53,601 bases of DNA, taken from UBA5862 sp002408105 (GTDB taxonomy: Bacteria; Pseudomonadota; Gammaproteobacteria; Pseudomonadales; UBA5862). Location of the stretch: positions 1 to 53,601 of the forward strand of contig JAXHVB010000028.1 in the NCBI GenBank assembly GCA_034189125.1. Direction: 5' to 3'. Positions within the stretch are counted from its first letter, which is position 1; each line of letters starts with the position of its first letter. The notes beneath the pieces were generated by a model, which saw only the letters and a list, made by a program, of their open reading frames with translations, did no database searches and was not told the DNA's origin. A program made the position numbers and the translations under genes. Below, one piece after another: positions 1 to 8,561 of this stretch.

Positions 1-1938
1 GAGTACCTGAACGAACCCTGAGGCGGCGCCGTCCGCGATGGCACGATCCAGTTCGGCCAGTTCGTAGCGCGTCGCTTCGTAGGCAACGCCTTGGCGGTTG
101 GCCTCGCCAATCGATAACCCGACCGAGGCGACTTCCGGGTCGGTAAACACCACCTTTGGTACCAACCGGCCCTCGCGCTTCAGGCGCCAGAAAAAGCCGA
201 AAAGACCATTGATCGCCGCGTACCAGGCCTGGTCGCCAGCCATGTGGGTCAGCTGGTGCGGGCCGACCAAATCGCCACAGGCATAGACCGTGGGGACCGT
301 GGTGGCCAGGTGATGGTCCACCCGCACAAAGCCGCGGTCACAAGTCTCGACGCCCAGGGCCTCGAGCCCCAGCGATGCCGTGGCGGGCTGCCGCCCAAGG
401 GCAATGAGCACCTGATCGAACTCGATGGCGGCATCCGTCCTCGCCCCCTTCTCCGCCTCACCGTCCAGGGCGCATAGCAAGGCCCGGCCAGGGCTCGGCC
501 CGCCCGATTCGAACCGGCTCACCTCGCGACCCAACCGCAGGTCCACTCCATCGGCCACCAAGGCCCGCTCCAGCTGCGCCGAAGCTTCGGGTTCGCTTTG
601 GTGCAAGACCCGCGATGCGCGGTCTACCAAGGTCACCTGCACACCCAGACGGGCACAGGCCTGGGCCAGTTCGCAACCAACTGCTCCGGCACCGAGCACC
701 AGCAGACGCTCGGGGAGTTGCTGCCAGTTCCACAGGGTGTCCGAGGTCACATGCGGAACTTCACTGAGGCCCGGAATGGCGGGGACAAACGGGCGCGCAC
801 CAGTCGCCAGGACAATGGCCCGCGCACTCAGCACCTGGCCGTTCACCTCGACTTCCCAGGGCGAGCGCAACTTGGCTGTGCCACGAATACAGCGAACCCC
901 CATCGATTCGTAGCGCTCAACCGAGTCGTGCGGTTCGATGCGCCCAATCGCACCGCGCACATGGTCCATCACCGCGCTGAAGTCCACCTGGGTGTTTCCG
1001 GCCCGGGAAACGCCCCAGGCTTCACCTCGCCGGTACTCGGCAGCACTGCGCGCCGCCCGGATCAGCGCTTTGCTGGGGACACAGCCTGTATAGAGGCAGT
1101 CTCCACCCATACGCTCGGCTTCGATCAGTATGGTCTTGGCCCTCAGTGTGCTGCCAATCACCGAAGCGACGAGACCTGCCGCCCCGCCGCCAACCACAAT
1201 GAGGTTGGCGTCGAAGCTCGCGGGTTTGCTGAAGCGCCGCAATACCCGGCGCCGATCAAACGCGTTAAACAAAAGGCGTGCCGCCAAGGGAAAGACCCCG
1301 AGTAAGGCCATTGCCACCACCAGTTCGGTCGACAGCACCCCTGCCAGGGAAAACTCCTCGACCCCGCGCAACGCCTGACCCGCATTCACGTAGACCGCAG
1401 TCCCCACCAGCATGCCCACTTGGCTCACCCACACGAAGGTCCAGGTATTGAGCCGCGTCAAACCCATGACCAGATTGATCACGAAGAACGGAAACACAGG
1501 AACCAGCCGCAAGCCGAACAGATAAAACGCCCCATCCCGCTCCATGCCACGGTCCACCGGTGCCAGGTAGCGCTGAAACCGTGCGTGCACCCAATCCCGC
1601 AGCACGTAGCGTGAGAGCAAAAAGGCCAGGGTCGCGCCCAGGGTCGATGCGAAGGAGACAAGCACCAACCCCCACCAAAACCCGAAGAGCGCGCCACCGG
1701 CGAGCGTAATGGCCGCCGCCCCAGGGATCGACAGCGCAGTCACGCCCACATACAGAGCAAAATAGGCTGCCGAGGTGCCAAGCGGATGCGCATCCCGCAA
1801 CCCAGCCCAGCGCTCGAGCTGGGCACGCACGGTGTCCACACTCAGGTACTGACCCAGGTCAAACACCACAAAACACAGCGGGGCTCCAACCAGCAGAGCG
1901 GCCAGCAACCAGCGGCTGACAGGCGGTTTCGATTCCAT
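1..1938 (-). CDS. VTT/TVP38-domain membrane protein fused to FAD-dependent disulfide oxidoreductase (partial, 3' end off the window)
   Basis: The reading frame is open from an ATG at 1938 to the left edge (646 codons), so the C-terminus is missing. Residues 1-225 hold about six hydrophobic segments of the TVP38/TMEM64 (VTT, DedA-like) type. From about residue 244 a flavoprotein disulfide reductase begins: an FAD-binding G-x-G-x-x-G (G250, G252, G255), the redox-active pair in GGDCLYTGCVPSK (C281 and C286), a second Rossmann motif LVLGAGAVGCELA, and the start of the dimerisation domain (VVFTDPEVASVG). The closest families are mercuric reductase-like and dihydrolipoamide dehydrogenase-like proteins; this fusion class is known but its substrate is not. 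I infer an inner-membrane electron or thiol-redox role. It is divergent from hemB with about 125 bp between them. Confidence 0.85.
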   Translation of the reverse strand, partial: MESKPPVSRWLLAALLVGAPLCFVVFDLGQYLSVDTVRAQLERWAGLRDAHPLGTSAAYFALYVGVTALSIPGAAAITLAGGALFGFWWGLVLVSFASTLGATLAFLLSRYVLRDWVHARFQRYLAPVDRGMERDGAFYLFGLRLVPVFPFFVINLVMGLTRLNTWTFVWVSQVGMLVGTAVYVNAGQALRGVEEFSLAGVLSTELVVAMALLGVFPLAARLLFNAFDRRRVLRRFSKPASFDANLIVVGGGAAGLVASVIGSTLRAKTILIEAERMGGDCLYTGCVPSKALIRAARSAAEYRRGEAWGVSRAGNTQVDFSAVMDHVRGAIGRIEPHDSVERYESMGVRCIRGTAKLRSPWEVEVNGQVLSARAIVLATGARPFVPAIPGLSEVPHVTSDTLWNWQQLPERLLVLGAGAVGCELAQACARLGVQVTLVDRASRVLHQSEPEASAQLERALVADGVDLRLGREVSRFESGGPSPGRALLCALDGEAEKGARTDAAIEFDQVLIALGRQPATASLGLEALGVETCDRGFVRVDHHLATTVPTVYACGDLVGPHQLTHMAGDQAWYAAINGLFGFFWRLKREGRLVPKVVFTDPEVASVGLSIGEANRQGVAYEATRYELAELDRAIADGAASGFVQVL

Positions 1939-2063
1939 TGTTTGCCTCGTGTTGATCTGTCCAACGGGCTGAGCCCAGTGGGCGAGTCTAGGCGATGGCG
2001 GCCTTGGTGATCACCTTGGATGCCGCTACCATTGCGTTGTTGCACCACCACTTTGAGCACCGC

Positions 2064-3086
2064 ATGCCACCGATCCCTTCCCGCCCGCATCCGCTTCACC
2101 GCCCGCGCCGGCTTCGCGCTCAAGCCTTCAGCCGCAGGCTGATGCGAGAGAATGGGCTCTCCTGCGATGACTTGATTTACCCGGTGTTTGTGCTGGAGGG
2201 CACCGGCCGCCGCGAAGCCGTTGCGTCAATGCCGGGAGTGGAGCGGCTCAGCATTGATGGGCTCCTCACTGAGGCGGAAACCTTGGTGAAGCTGGGGATT
2301 CCCGCCATCGCGCTGTTCCCGGTGACACCACCCGAACTCAAGTCCGCAGATGGCGCGGAGGCCTGGAACCCGAACGGGCTCACCCAAAAGGCCCTCAGGG
2401 CCCTCAAATCGCATTTTCCCGAACTCGGCCTGATCGCAGACGTCGCCCTCGACCCCTTCACCAGCCATGGACAGGACGGCGTCATTGACGAGAACGGTCG
2501 AGTCCTTAACGACCTGACGGTCGACATCCTGGTGCGCCAGGCGCTGTCACAGGCCGAAGCGGGTGCCGACATGGTGGCACCCTCGGACATGATGGACGGG
2601 CGCATCGGCGCCATTCGCCTGGCGCTTGAAGACGCCGGATACTCAGACACCGCCATCCTCGCCTATTCCGCCAAGTACGCGTCCTCGTTCTACGGGCCGT
2701 TCCGAGAGGCGGTCGGTTCGGCGGCCAACCTCGGCGCCAGCGACAAGCGCAGCTACCAGATGGACCCAGCCAACCTCAATGAGGCGCTGCATGAAGTCGC
2801 GATGGATTTGGAGCAGGGCGCCGACATGGTCATGGTCAAACCTGGTCTTCCTTACCTGGATGTGGTCCACGCCATCAAGCAGGAATTCGCCGTGCCGACA
2901 GCGGTGTATCAGGTCAGCGGCGAGTACGCCATGCTGCAGGCGGCGATCGGCAATGGCTGGCTCGGCGAGAGCGCCGTGCTTGAGTCCCTGCTGGCCATGA
3001 AGCGCGCCGGAGCGGATGCGATTCTCACCTACTTTGCCAAGTCGGTTGCCGAGCGGCTGCACGACCTGAACGGCACAAACAGTTGA
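2064..3086 (+). CDS. hemB: delta-aminolevulinic acid dehydratase (porphobilinogen synthase)
   Basis: HemB condenses two 5-aminolevulinate molecules to porphobilinogen in tetrapyrrole synthesis, in the cytosol. From the ATG at 2064 the protein is 340 aa, the usual family length; the in-frame ATG at 1995 would add 23 atypical residues before the RPRRLR...RENGLSCDDLIYPVFV start typical of HemB. Visible motifs are DMVAPSDMMDGRIGAIR, the Schiff-base lysine regions (YSAKYASSFYGPFREA and MVMVKPGLPYLDV) and SYQMDPAN. The metal loop reads DVALDPFTSHGQDG, with aspartates where zinc-type enzymes have cysteines, so this is the Mg-dependent type seen in Pseudomonas. Other heme genes (hemC, D, X, Y) lie 4-8 kb away on the opposite strand. 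Confidence 0.96.
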   Translation: MPPIPSRPHPLHRPRRLRAQAFSRRLMRENGLSCDDLIYPVFVLEGTGRREAVASMPGVERLSIDGLLTEAETLVKLGIPAIALFPVTPPELKSADGAEAWNPNGLTQKALRALKSHFPELGLIADVALDPFTSHGQDGVIDENGRVLNDLTVDILVRQALSQAEAGADMVAPSDMMDGRIGAIRLALEDAGYSDTAILAYSAKYASSFYGPFREAVGSAANLGASDKRSYQMDPANLNEALHEVAMDLEQGADMVMVKPGLPYLDVVHAIKQEFAVPTAVYQVSGEYAMLQAAIGNGWLGESAVLESLLAMKRAGADAILTYFAKSVAERLHDLNGTNS

Positions 3087-3110
3087 AATTGACCGTCAAA
3101 GCCCCATAAT
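3083..3110 (+). promoter_or_regulatory. candidate sigma70 promoter for trxA
   Basis: TTGAAA (3083-3088) is followed after 16 bp by CATAAT (3105-3110), starting at the hemB stop codon. Transcription would start near 3117, leaving a leader of about 97 nt before the trxA ATG. The match is by eye only. Confidence 0.5.
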
Positions 3111-3213
3111 TAGCGGGATCGCTGCTTCTTACTCCGAACACCCGCGCCCGCACTGCCCGCCAGCGCACCTTGGCGGCTCGCCGCAGATTTCGAACCGATG
3201 GAGACCCTTCGAC

Positions 3214-3540
3214 ATGAGCGAACGCATCGTGCATGTGACCGATAGCACTTTTGAGACTGAAGTCCTAAAGTCGGACGTGCCCGTCCTGTTGGACTACTGG
3301 GCGCCCTGGTGCGGACCGTGCAAGATGATCGCCCCGGTGTTGGACGAAATTGCCGACGAATACGCAGACAAGCTGAAAGTGTGCAAAATCAACATCGATG
3401 ACAACGAATCCACCCCGGCCAAATACGGCGTTCGTGGGATTCCAACACTGATGCTGTTCAAAGGTGAGAACGTGGAAGCCACCAAGGTGGGCGCGATGTC
3501 GAAGTCCGAACTCTCGACGTTTGTCGATAGCAACCTATAA
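3214..3540 (+). CDS. trxA: thioredoxin
   Basis: This is a 108-aa protein, the standard length for thioredoxin 1, with the active site WCGPC at residues 32-36 (C33 and C36), the preceding DYWAPWCGPCKM context and the cis-proline loop RGIPTLMLF. Thioredoxin is a general cytosolic dithiol reductant that thioredoxin reductase recharges with NADPH. It sits directly upstream of rho, as in many gammaproteobacteria. A candidate promoter lies just after hemB, and a GC-rich inverted repeat follows the stop codon. Confidence 0.97.
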   Translation: MSERIVHVTDSTFETEVLKSDVPVLLDYWAPWCGPCKMIAPVLDEIADEYADKLKVCKINIDDNESTPAKYGVRGIPTLMLFKGENVEATKVGAMSKSELSTFVDSNL

Positions 3541-3553
3541 TTTGCCCCGGGTG

Positions 3554-3583
3554 GGCGGCGCAGGTTCAAGTGGACGCGCCGCC
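3554..3583 (+). terminator. GC-rich inverted repeat after trxA (possible weak terminator)
   Basis: GGCGGCGC (3554-3561) and GCGCCGCC (3576-3583) form a perfect 8-bp stem with a 14-nt loop. There is no immediate T-run (TTTT comes only about 14 nt later), so an attenuating or RNA-stabilising role is as likely as intrinsic termination. The rest of the 3541-3722 gap is a leader for rho in which I see no convincing promoter or leader peptide. Confidence 0.35.
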
Positions 3584-3722
3584 ACTGCGGTGATACATTT
3601 TCGCGTAAAACTAGCCTTACCCGTTTTCTACTCCTAATACCACGCCGTCCAGACCGGGCCTCCGCCCGTCGGTCATCTCCTGCCGACGTCTCCGCTTCTT
3701 CTAATCCTGCATTTTCCTGCTT

Positions 3723-4982
3723 ATGAATTTAACTGAACTCAAGACCAAGCCCATCCCTGAGCTGCTGTCCATTGCCTCCGGCATGGGCCTGGAAAACCTG
3801 GCACGCTCACGCAAGCAAGACATCATCTTCACCATTTTGAAAAAACACGCCAAAGGCGGTGAAGACATCTACGGCGATGGGGTTCTGGAAATACTGCAGG
3901 ATGGCTTCGGCTTTCTCCGCTCGGCAGACTCCTCTTACCTTGCAGGTCCCGACGACATCTACGTGTCGCCCAGCCAGATCCGGCGTTTCAACCTGCGCAC
4001 TGGCGACACGATTTCCGGAAAAATCCGCCCGCCCAAAGACGGCGAACGCTACTTTGCCTTGCTCAAGGTCGATGAAATCAATCTCAGCCGGCCCGAAAAC
4101 TCCAAGAACAAGATCCTGTTCGAGAACCTGACCCCGCTGTTTCCCGATGAACGGCTGATCATGGAAAGCGGCAACGGGAGTACCGAAGACATCTCCGGCC
4201 GCATCATCGACCTGGTGTGTCCGATCGGCAAAGGTCAGCGGGCGCTGATTGTGTCGCCCCCCAAGGCCGGCAAGACACTGCTCCTGCAAAACGTGGCCCA
4301 TTCAATCGCCCGCAACAACCCGGAATGCTATCTGATCGTTCTGTTGATCGACGAGCGCCCCGAAGAAGTCACCGAGATGCAGCGGATGGTCCGTGGCGAG
4401 GTGGTTGCCAGCACCTTCGACGAGCCACCTGCACGCCACGTCCAGGTCGCCGAAATGGTGATCGAAAAAGCCAAGCGCCTGGTTGAGCACAAGAAAGACG
4501 TGGTCATCCTGCTCGACTCGATCACCCGACTGGCCCGCGCCTACAACACCGTGGTGCCCTCCTCTGGCAAGGTACTCACCGGTGGGGTCGACGCCCACGC
4601 GCTCGAGCGACCCAAGCGCTTTTTCGGCGCCGCAAGGAACATCGAGGAAGGCGGCAGCCTCACCATTGTCGCGACCGCTCTGGTCGACACTGGGTCCAAA
4701 ATGGACGAGGTGATTTACGAAGAATTCAAGGGCACCGGCAACTCGGAGATCCACCTGGATCGGCGCTTTGCCGAGAAGCGGGTCTATCCGGCGATCAACA
4801 TTCGCCGCTCTGGAACCCGCCGGGAAGAGCTGCTCACCACCGAAGAAGAGCTGCAGCGCATCTGGATTCTGCGCAAGCTGATCAACTCCATGGAAGACAT
4901 TGACGCCATTGAGTTCATGATCGACAAGCTCAAGCAAACCAAGACCAACGACGAGTTTTTCGCTTCAATGAAGCGCAAATAG
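3723..4982 (+). CDS. rho: transcription termination factor Rho
   Basis: Rho is the hexameric RNA-dependent ATPase that terminates untranslated transcripts. The protein is 419 aa, the same length as the E. coli enzyme. It has the N-terminal Rho_N helices (LARSRKQDIIFTILKKH), a cold-shock-like RNA-binding domain at about residues 52-120 (GDGVLEILQDGFGFLRS, DIYVSPSQIRRFNLRTGD), Walker A SPPKAGKT, Walker B DVVILLDSITRLARAYN and the C-terminal helicase core. The trxA-rho order is widely conserved in gammaproteobacteria. No motif is missing. Confidence 0.98.
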   Translation: MNLTELKTKPIPELLSIASGMGLENLARSRKQDIIFTILKKHAKGGEDIYGDGVLEILQDGFGFLRSADSSYLAGPDDIYVSPSQIRRFNLRTGDTISGKIRPPKDGERYFALLKVDEINLSRPENSKNKILFENLTPLFPDERLIMESGNGSTEDISGRIIDLVCPIGKGQRALIVSPPKAGKTLLLQNVAHSIARNNPECYLIVLLIDERPEEVTEMQRMVRGEVVASTFDEPPARHVQVAEMVIEKAKRLVEHKKDVVILLDSITRLARAYNTVVPSSGKVLTGGVDAHALERPKRFFGAARNIEEGGSLTIVATALVDTGSKMDEVIYEEFKGTGNSEIHLDRRFAEKRVYPAINIRRSGTRREELLTTEEELQRIWILRKLINSMEDIDAIEFMIDKLKQTKTNDEFFASMKRK

Positions 4983-4988
4983 CGCCGG

Positions 4989-6455
4989 ATGCGCTACCGG
5001 GACCTGCGCGAGTTCATAGACGCCCTGGAGCGCCGGGGAGAACTCACACGCATCTCCCATGAGATCGACCCGAACCTGGAAATGACGGAGATCTGTCGTC
5101 GCACTCTGGTGCGCGATGGACCGGCCCTGCTGTTCGAAAATCCCCGCGGATACGAGATTCCTGTACTGGGCAACCTGTTTGGCACCGTCGGCCGGGTTGC
5201 ACTCGGCATGGGCGAAGAAGATCCGAACGCGCTGCGCACGATCGGCGAGGTGCTCGCCAGCCTGAAGGAGCCGGAGCCACCCACAGGGCTGAAAGACGCC
5301 TGGGAGAAATTCCCTCTGCTGCGCCAGGCGATCAACCTGGCACCCAAGCAGCTGCGCAGCGCCCCTTGCCAAGAGGTGGTGCACACCGAGACTGAAGTCG
5401 ACCTCGGGCAGCTGCCAGTGCAAACCTGCTGGCCGGACGACGCCGGTCCACTGATCACCTGGGCCCTGGTGATCACGCGCGGGCCGAACAAACCCCGCCA
5501 GAACCTCGGCATCTACCGCCAACAGTTGATCGACCGCAACAAGGTCATCATGCGCTGGCTGGCCCACCGCGGCGGCGCGCAGGACTTTCAAGAGTGGCAA
5601 CGGGCCCACCCCGGAGAGCCCTTCCCCGTGGCCGTGGCCCTCGGTGCCGACCCGGCTACCATCCTCGGTGCCGTAACACCAGTGCCTGACAGCCTGTCGG
5701 AGTATGGTTTCGCGGGGCTGCTGCGCGGCCAGCGCACCGAAGTGGTCAAGTGCCTGGATTCCGACTTGCAGGTGCCCGCAAGCGCAGAAATTGTGCTCGA
5801 AGGCTGGATTCAACCCGGAGAAGTGGCAGACGAGGGACCCTTCGGCGACCACACCGGGTACTACAATGAGGTCGAATCGTTTCCGGTGTTCACCGTCACC
5901 CGGATGACCCACAGGCGCAACCCGATCTACCACAGCACCTACACCGGCAAGCCGCCGGACGAGCCCGCCATGCTGGGCCTGGCACTGAATGATGTGTTTG
6001 TTCCCTTGCTGATCAAGCAGTTTCCGGAGATCGTCGACTTTTACCTTCCGCCGGAGGGCTGCTCCTACCGGCTCGCAGTGGTGACCATCCGCAAGGCCTA
6101 TCCAGGCCATGCCAAGCGGGTGATGTTCGGTGTTTGGTCGTTTCTGCGCCAGTTCATGTACACCAAGTTCGTGATCGTCACTGACGACGACGTCGACGCA
6201 CGCAACTGGGCGGATGTGATTTGGGCATTGACCACCCGCATGGATCCCAAGCGGGACACCGTGATGATCGACAACACGCCGATCGACTACCTCGATTTCG
6301 CCTCGCCAGTCTCCGGCCTCGGTTCCAAGGTCGGCTTCGATGCGACCCACAAATGGCCCGGTGAAACGGCGCGCGAATGGGGCCGCACCATCCAGATGTC
6401 CGAAGCGGTGGTGCAGCGGGTCGACGAACTCTGGGACCAGCTCGGCATTGACTGA
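4989..6455 (+). CDS. ubiD: 4-hydroxy-3-polyprenylbenzoate decarboxylase UbiD
   Basis: UbiD removes the carboxyl group of 4-hydroxy-3-polyprenylbenzoate in ubiquinone synthesis, using prenylated FMN supplied by UbiX (not in this window). The 488-aa length matches the family. The start RYRDLREFIDALERRGELTRI, the prenyl-FMN region PRQNLGIYRQQ...MRWLAHRGG and the catalytic-glutamate loop EGPFGDHTGYY are all present. The ATG lies 6 nt after the rho stop codon, so the two are probably co-transcribed. The next gene, a 2Fe-2S protein, follows after 27 nt on the same strand. Confidence 0.96.
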   Translation: MRYRDLREFIDALERRGELTRISHEIDPNLEMTEICRRTLVRDGPALLFENPRGYEIPVLGNLFGTVGRVALGMGEEDPNALRTIGEVLASLKEPEPPTGLKDAWEKFPLLRQAINLAPKQLRSAPCQEVVHTETEVDLGQLPVQTCWPDDAGPLITWALVITRGPNKPRQNLGIYRQQLIDRNKVIMRWLAHRGGAQDFQEWQRAHPGEPFPVAVALGADPATILGAVTPVPDSLSEYGFAGLLRGQRTEVVKCLDSDLQVPASAEIVLEGWIQPGEVADEGPFGDHTGYYNEVESFPVFTVTRMTHRRNPIYHSTYTGKPPDEPAMLGLALNDVFVPLLIKQFPEIVDFYLPPEGCSYRLAVVTIRKAYPGHAKRVMFGVWSFLRQFMYTKFVIVTDDDVDARNWADVIWALTTRMDPKRDTVMIDNTPIDYLDFASPVSGLGSKVGFDATHKWPGETAREWGRTIQMSEAVVQRVDELWDQLGID

Positions 6456-6482
6456 CCCTGTACTGGGCGAGGCCGAAGCAGC

Positions 6483-7334
6483 GTGGCGCAGCCGCCTTAC
6501 TCAAAACGACGTTTTCGCGTCCACTGGCTTCCATCCGGTCGATCTTGCAGTGCAGGCCCCGAGGATACACTTCTGGAGGCGGCAGCCCGGTCGGGCTTGT
6601 CATTGCCCCAGGCCTGCCGCAATGGCAACTGCCTGCGCTGTGAGGCTACGCTGCTGGAGGGTCAGACAGTGCGACCTCCCGGGGATTTGCCACGGACACA
6701 GGGCATGGTCTTGCCCTGTGTCGATCGCGCCGCCTCCGACCTTGTGCTGCAAAACCCGGCGGTTGGGGTGCAACAGCACCGCATCCTCGCCTGTCAGCCC
6801 CAACCGGAGCGCAGACGGCTGGATGGCTGGACCGAACACCGATTGCTGGCGCCGGCAGGCACCCGCGATGGCCAGGCACTGGAGCGCGGGCAACTGGCCA
6901 CACCGCTCGGCAAGGTTCCCCTGTACTTCAGCGGCGTGCTTGACGCGCGCATCCTGGTGACCGCACTGCCGCCGCAGCCGCACTGGCCCACAGCGAGGCT
7001 CCACGAAATGGCCTACCGGATCCTGGCGGGCGACCCAGTGGTACAGGTTGAACTGACAACGATGCGCCCGTGGACACGTGAAGAGCGTACAACGCTTGCA
7101 GTCGACGGCTTCGGTCTGGCCGCGACCCACTCAGCACCTGCTGGCACCGAAGTCATCTGGCTGGCAGCGCAAGCGCCACCCGCATGGCTGCAGTGCACGC
7201 CATGGCACCATGCCCAGGGGTGTGGCAGCGCGGTCATCTGCCTCTGTCAGCCAAGCCTACTCAAGCTGCGCGGCCGGGCGCTGCAAAGCGCCGGCTATCG
7301 GTTGCAACACACCGAGGTCCAGTGGCCCAACTAA
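6483..7334 (+). CDS. plant-type 2Fe-2S ferredoxin-domain protein with unassigned C-terminal domain
   Basis: The 283-aa product starts at GTG. Residues about 10-95 form a [2Fe-2S] ferredoxin domain with C-x4-C-x2-C (ACRNGNCLRC) and a fourth cysteine in MVLPCVD. In many gammaproteobacteria the gene after ubiD encodes a ferredoxin domain followed by a flavin/NAD reductase (glucoseen-reductase-like). Here the C-terminal ~190 residues show neither the R-x-Y-S flavin motif nor the G-x-G-x-x-P nucleotide motif of that family, and I do not recognise the domain. It is likely co-transcribed with ubiD. Its stop codon overlaps the convergent hemY stop codon by 4 bp. A ubiquinone-linked electron-transfer role is inferred from position only. 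Confidence 0.75.
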   Translation: MAQPPYSKRRFRVHWLPSGRSCSAGPEDTLLEAAARSGLSLPQACRNGNCLRCEATLLEGQTVRPPGDLPRTQGMVLPCVDRAASDLVLQNPAVGVQQHRILACQPQPERRRLDGWTEHRLLAPAGTRDGQALERGQLATPLGKVPLYFSGVLDARILVTALPPQPHWPTARLHEMAYRILAGDPVVQVELTTMRPWTREERTTLAVDGFGLAATHSAPAGTEVIWLAAQAPPAWLQCTPWHHAQGCGSAVICLCQPSLLKLRGRALQSAGYRLQHTEVQWPN

Positions 7335-8560
7335 GGCCTCGACAAACGCTCTGAGGATTCCGGCTGCGGCATGGGCAACGCCGGCAAGCCGCCCGGCAAC
7401 AACTCTGCTGCGAGCCGGTAGTGCTCGAGCCCCGCCTCCAGCCCACCCAAAGAAACCTCGAGCCGGGCCAACTCGGCCGCGGCCTCAGGGGTGCGCTGCA
7501 ACTGCAGGCTCGCTTCAAAGTAGTGCCGTGCCTTGCCCCACAGGTGGTTGTGCAGCGCCAAGCGCCCAAGGGCGACCAGCAAGGTTGCGTCGCTCGGATG
7601 ACTCTGCAGCCAGTTTTGTGCGGTGAGCAAGCGGCGGTCGGCGCCTGGCATTTCAAGGCGTCCATAGGTGTCAAGCAGGCGGGCACTCCAACGTTGATTG
7701 ATGGCATCCCGCAGCAGCCGCTCAGCGCGGCTGTGCTCCCCCGCCGCAGCCAGCGCCTGCGCCAGTGGGTCAGCCACTTCGGGTACAAAACGCAGCGCCT
7801 TGGGCAGTTCTGCCTCGAGCCTGAGCGCAGCCCCGGAGTTTCCCCGCGGAAGCGCCTCGGCGCGCTGACGGAATACGTCGAGCTGCAACCTGTGCCACTG
7901 CTCTTTGGGCAAGCGCTGTTGCTTGCGGATTTGCGGCAGCAGGGCTTCAAGCGCGGTCCAATCGCCGACTTCGCTCAAGGCCCGGGCCTGAAGCTGCAGC
8001 ACAACGGGATCAGAACCAAACTGCGAGCGCAGCTCGGCCAGTGCCGCCAGTGCCGCTTCCTGCTCCCCCCGCTCCAACAGCAACCGGACCTGCATCAACC
8101 CCACCGACTTGTCATTCGGCCTGCACTCGCGTGCGTCCGCCAACAGCCGATCCCGATCCTGCTCCCTTCCCCCCTGGTCCGCCGCCCAGGCCGCCAGCAG
8201 CAATGCCGCCGGGCTGCCCTTCGGGCCGCGTCCAGCGCGACCGAGTTCGGTTTCTGCGCGCCGCCAGTCCCCACCGATCAGCGCCCGAATTCCACGGTCC
8301 ATCCGCTCCGCCACCTTGGTGTCGGAGCTGAAGGTTCGGCCAAGGCGGGAGGCCCCACGACCGAGTCCACGCACAAGCTTCCAGAGCAGCCAACCGGCAA
8401 TGAGCACCAAGCCGATGGCCGCCAAGGCGGCCCAGAAAGAGGTTTCAATGCGGTACCCGCCCACTGCAACCAGCACGTAACCTGGATCATTCTGGGCGAC
8501 GAATGCGAACAGGGCCGTCATCCCCAAGACCACTGCCAGCAGGAGAATCAGCACACCCAT
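7331..8560 (-). CDS. hemY: HemY-type inner-membrane TPR protein of the heme cluster
   Basis: From ATG 8560 the protein is 409 aa. It has two N-terminal membrane segments (MGVLILLLAVVLGMTALFAF and FWAALAAIGLVLIAGWLLW) followed by a helical TPR-rich region. This is the proteobacterial HemY_N/TPR family encoded beside hemC, hemD and hemX; it is unrelated to the Bacillus protoporphyrinogen oxidase also called HemY. The ATG follows the hemX stop codon by one base (TGAAATG), showing translational coupling. Longer in-frame starts run back into hemX and lack the hydrophobic start. The precise biochemical function of the family is unsettled; a scaffold role in heme synthesis is the usual inference. 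Confidence 0.88.
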   Translation of the reverse strand: MGVLILLLAVVLGMTALFAFVAQNDPGYVLVAVGGYRIETSFWAALAAIGLVLIAGWLLWKLVRGLGRGASRLGRTFSSDTKVAERMDRGIRALIGGDWRRAETELGRAGRGPKGSPAALLLAAWAADQGGREQDRDRLLADARECRPNDKSVGLMQVRLLLERGEQEAALAALAELRSQFGSDPVVLQLQARALSEVGDWTALEALLPQIRKQQRLPKEQWHRLQLDVFRQRAEALPRGNSGAALRLEAELPKALRFVPEVADPLAQALAAAGEHSRAERLLRDAINQRWSARLLDTYGRLEMPGADRRLLTAQNWLQSHPSDATLLVALGRLALHNHLWGKARHYFEASLQLQRTPEAAAELARLEVSLGGLEAGLEHYRLAAELLPGGLPALPMPQPESSERLSRP

Positions 8561-8561
8561 T

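Noticed and set aside
1995..2063. Upstream ATG extension of hemB
   Set aside because: The 23 added residues do not fit HemB N-termini, and the 340-aa form matches the family length.
4965..6350. 461-codon open frame antisense to ubiD
   Set aside because: It mirrors the codon pattern of ubiD in GC-rich DNA, has no recognisable motif, and ubiD is unmistakable.
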